A stretch of 64,000 nucleotides of DNA from NCBI RefSeq assembly GCF_002886255.1, contig NZ_KZ614149.1:3655272-3719271 (forward strand), given 5' to 3'. The notes beneath the pieces are model-generated. The model was not told the origin of the DNA, did not search any database, and worked only from the letters and a program-made list of their open reading frames with translations. Origin of the DNA: Alteribacillus bidgolensis (GTDB lineage: Bacteria; Bacillota; Bacilli; Bacillales; Marinococcaceae). Each line of letters opens with the position of its first letter. The stretch's first letter is position 1. This document shows positions 61,866 to 64,000 of this stretch, one piece after another. The position numbers and the translations under genes were made by a program.

Positions 61866-62145
61866 CTATTTTTCATTGGGAAAACGGAACTCATCGGTAG
61901 CAGCGTCAAGCTGGTTCGCTGAAGCGGCTACTTTACTAGAAGCTTTTTTAATGGCCTCCACAGATTGTAATAGTTTCTCTAGTTCTTTTTCAATGCTGTC
62001 ATTTTGATTTTTTGTTTGATTCATAGCATGCAAGATATCATCAAAGTGTTTATCTGTGAATTCAACGCTTTCTGATCCCTTTATGTTCTTTGTTTGAAAA
62101 GTACGTTTTTTGCTGCTGTTTAGAAAAAGGTGATAACATTTTCAT
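61866..62145 (-). pseudogene. Small coiled-coil-like protein gene with a frameshift
   Basis: GGAGG and ATG (62145) start a frame reading MKMLSPFSKQQQKTYFSNKE, which stops after GGG (62077-62079 in plus-strand C residues). With one G fewer it continues G-S-E-S-V-E-F-T-D-K-H-F through NQTKNQNDSIEKELEKLL and KKASSKVAASANQLDAATD to TAG at 61866, about 92 residues in all. The second half looks helical and resembles chemoreceptor-type coiled coils. Function unknown. Confidence 0.6.
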
Positions 62146-62306
62146 TGATTTCCTCCAGCCTCTTTTTATTATAAACAAATGTATATTACTAATAACTTCG
62201 GTCTATAAAAAATTTTTGAAGTAGATTCCATAATTCGGCCAAAATCCTTACTCTTATTATAAAAAAATTGTAGAATAAAAGAGTTGGCAACAAAGGGGAT
62301 TATAAT

Positions 62307-63341
62307 ATGAAAGCGTACTTGTTTTTACTAATTACTGCTGTTATCTTTTCAGGTAATATTATTGTAGGAAAGGCAATCAATGACCTTCCTCCTTATACGA
62401 TTGCATTTTTTCGGGTCTTTATTGCACTTTTAGTTGTCCTTCCGATAGGCTGGAGGCAAGCCAAACAGTATCGGCCTGTTTTTCAAGAAGAGTGGAAGCC
62501 GCTGTTAGGACTGACCCTCACAGGAGTGGCTTTTTTTAATTCGTTTATTTATGCATCTTTGCAATTTACAAGTTCAACGAATGTAGCGATTATGGAATCT
62601 GCCATTCCAGTAGTGACCATTATATTTAGTATGCTATTTTTAAAAGAAAAATTGTTTGGTGTTCAATGCCTAGGTGTGATTTTATCAGTTGGTGGTGCTA
62701 TTTGGGTGATAACAGAAGGGTCATGGCAGGTAATTCGTGACCTTGCATTTAATATAGGGGACATTATAATGATTGCGGCTGTTCTGACGTGGGTCGCTTA
62801 TTCTATTTTAGTTAAGTTTCATATGATGAAGTTTCCGATATACGGAAGCTTATTGGTCATGCTTGCAGCTGCCAATGTTGTACTGCTTCCAATTGCTTCC
62901 ATTGAGTGGATAATAGGTGGATTTCCGGCAGTTTTTCAACTCAATCATTCATTAGGTCTATTATATTTGGGCATCTTTCCTTCTGTTATTGCGTTAATAC
63001 TATGGAATAAAGGAGTTGAAGAAGTCGGTCCATCACAGGCGTCCGTATTTCTTAATTTACTGCCTGTTTTCACTATTATAGGATCGCTCCTTTTTCTTGG
63101 CGAAAAAATTACGATCATTCAAGTGCTCGGCGCTCTCGTGGTGATCAGCGGTGTATTACTTACTACCAAAACGAAAAAAGGGAGGGCTGCAAAAAAAGAC
63201 AGTTGTCGTAAAAAAGTGACAACTGTTCTTGCCTGTACTTTAGGAAAGTTTTGCTTGTTAAAGGATCAAAGTATAAGTAAAACTACGACTTCCGCCATAG
63301 GACTCGGCGGCAAGTCGAGTTTTTCTAATAGCTTAGTTTGA
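62307..63341 (+). CDS. EamA/DMT-superfamily transporter with a repeat-derived C-terminus
   Basis: A ten-helix transporter of two EamA domains (FSGNIIVGKAINDLPPYTIA, FINSFIYASLQ-like and NLLPVFTIIGSLLFLGEKIT). The normal family end is near residue 300 (GVLLTTKTKKG). Here the frame runs on for about 45 residues through a hairpin (63199-63226) and a family 2 repeat (63236-63329) before stopping at 63341. The added tail (SCRKKVTTVLACTLGKFCLL and so on) has no family counterpart. Substrate unknown. Confidence 0.8.
   Translation: MKAYLFLLITAVIFSGNIIVGKAINDLPPYTIAFFRVFIALLVVLPIGWRQAKQYRPVFQEEWKPLLGLTLTGVAFFNSFIYASLQFTSSTNVAIMESAIPVVTIIFSMLFLKEKLFGVQCLGVILSVGGAIWVITEGSWQVIRDLAFNIGDIIMIAAVLTWVAYSILVKFHMMKFPIYGSLLVMLAAANVVLLPIASIEWIIGGFPAVFQLNHSLGLLYLGIFPSVIALILWNKGVEEVGPSQASVFLNLLPVFTIIGSLLFLGEKITIIQVLGALVVISGVLLTTKTKKGRAAKKDSCRKKVTTVLACTLGKFCLLKDQSISKTTTSAIGLGGKSSFSNSLV
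63236..63329 (+). repeat. Family 2 intergenic repeat, copy 4, inside a reading frame
   Basis: TACTTTAGGAAAG, TTAAAGGATCAAAGTATAAG and ACTACGACTTCCGCCATAGG match the consensus. The hairpin arms are ACTCGGC and GTCGAGT: relative to copies 1 and 3 a T-A pair has become C-G, and one G-C has become G-T, so pairing is kept. TTTTTCTAAT follows. Confidence 0.85.
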
Positions 63342-63347
63342 ATCTCT

Positions 63348-64000
63348 TTAGGAAGAAATAAATTCACCGCCATTAATGTGAATAGATTGACCAGTCATAT
63401 AGGAAGATTCCTCAGAAGCAAGAAATACATATGCACCAGCATGCTCAGATGGTTGTCCGGGCCGGCCCATTGGACTGGTTGTACCAAAATTTGCTACTCC
63501 TTCTGCCGGGAAGGTGGAAGGAATTAATGGAGTCCAAACAGGACCGGGAGCCACCATGTTGATGCGAATACCTTGCTTTGCGAGCGGTTCTGCAAGGCTT
63601 CTTGTGAAAGCCACAATAGCTCCTTTCGTTGCTGAGTAGTCGATAAGACTTGGATGGCCGCGATAGGCATTAATCGATGTCGTGTTAATAATTGAACTGC
63701 CTTCTTTTAGATGAGGAATAGCTGCTTTTGTAACGTGAAAGTAGGAATAAAAGTTTGTTTGAAATGTTTCTTCCAATTGTTCGGCTGAAACCCCAAAAAT
63801 GTCATCTCTTACATACTGTATAGCTGCATTGTTCACTACAATATCTAACTGTCCAAATTCATCTACGGATTTTTGTACAATATCTTTACAAAAAGCTTCT
63901 TTTTTTAGATCTCCAGAAAGAAGTAAGCACTTAACCCCTTCTGCTTCCACCAGTTCTTTCGTTTCTTTAGCATCTTCGTGTTCGTCCAAGTAAGCAATTG
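63348..64000 (-). CDS. Short-chain dehydrogenase, N-terminus cut by window edge
   Basis: About 217 codons of an SDR of the YhdF/YdaD (general stress protein 39) type. It contains the NNAA motif VNNAAIQYV, the catalytic Ser in NTTSINAYRG, YSATK, the PGPVWTPLIP segment typical of this group and the end YMTGQSIHINGGEFISS. The frame stays open at base 64000 (I-A-Y-L-D-E-H), so the Rossmann start lies outside the window. Substrate unknown. Confidence 0.85.
   Translation of the reverse strand, partial: IAYLDEHEDAKETKELVEAEGVKCLLLSGDLKKEAFCKDIVQKSVDEFGQLDIVVNNAAIQYVRDDIFGVSAEQLEETFQTNFYSYFHVTKAAIPHLKEGSSIINTTSINAYRGHPSLIDYSATKGAIVAFTRSLAEPLAKQGIRINMVAPGPVWTPLIPSTFPAEGVANFGTTSPMGRPGQPSEHAGAYVFLASEESSYMTGQSIHINGGEFISS

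Noticed and set aside
61753..62007. 84-codon plus-strand frame
   Set aside because: There is no ribosome site, and the minus strand holds a more convincing small gene.
1..64000. tRNA, rRNA, prophage or origin features
   Set aside because: No cloverleaf, rRNA-like stretch, integrase, phage structural gene or DnaA-box cluster was recognised.

Overview
The window is low-GC DNA from a Bacillaceae-type Firmicute. Support for this comes from strong AGGAGG ribosome sites, frequent TTG/GTG starts, HutP-type control of histidine use, a quinol oxidase operon (qoxABCD), the mhqR/mhqO/mhqD set, a flotillin behind a SigW-like promoter, Ku/LigD end joining and a Zur-boxed zinc-free ribosomal protein S14. 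No rRNA, tRNA, CRISPR array or complete mobile element was found. Both ends cut genes: a regulator at the left (minus strand) and a short-chain dehydrogenase at the right (minus strand).

Layout. 1-8063: a regulator divergent from an uncharacterised catabolic operon (flavin reductase, HpaB-type monooxygenase, stand-alone FAD synthetase, RidA, DUF1028 protein, M20 amidohydrolase), followed by an aspartase interrupted by one stop codon. 8190-18955: histidine degradation in two blocks, hutU-hutI-hutG with a Gate-domain membrane protein, glutamate dehydrogenase and a small lipoyl-like protein, then hutP-hutH-transporter with HutP-type RNA sites. 19250-26600: flotillin, TnpB and hydrolase remnants, a uracil-DNA glycosylase/LigD/Ku repair locus, a KGG-repeat stress protein and a CBS protein. 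26820-33800: acetoin dehydrogenase operon acoABCL behind a sigma-54 promoter, with a frameshifted acoR. 33798-39850: small Cys-rich protein, Aquifex-type aconitase, HtpX, DUF2935 protein, RarD, tubby-like protein. 40670-44590: qoxABCD. 44593-51400: membrane protein, broken chemotaxis receptor, SDR, rpsN, fetAB, broken thioesterase, broken cupin, small GNAT. 51506-53876: mhqD, mhqO, mhqR with a palindromic operator. 54060-61160: Fur-boxed hydroxamate-citrate (schizokinen-type) siderophore operon. 61230-64000: MITE, remnants, DMT transporter, partial SDR.

How the genes fit together: hut converts histidine to glutamate, the dehydrogenase then gives 2-oxoglutarate, and aco yields acetyl-CoA, so much of the window feeds the TCA cycle and the Qox respiratory oxidase. 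The first operon may feed the same route through aspartate and fumarate, but its substrate is unknown.

The most interesting items are: (i) the unassigned monooxygenase/RidA/amidohydrolase operon next to hut; (ii) a five-copy NAG array with exact 7-nt spacing in the hutP leader, beside the usual hutP-hutH terminator; (iii) a roughly 95-bp intergenic repeat family whose terminator-like hairpin shows compensatory changes between copies, one copy being translated as the tail of a transporter; (iv) a structured candidate small RNA at 48005-48101. Several genes carry single-base indels at homopolymers, so read errors must be excluded before calling them pseudogenes.
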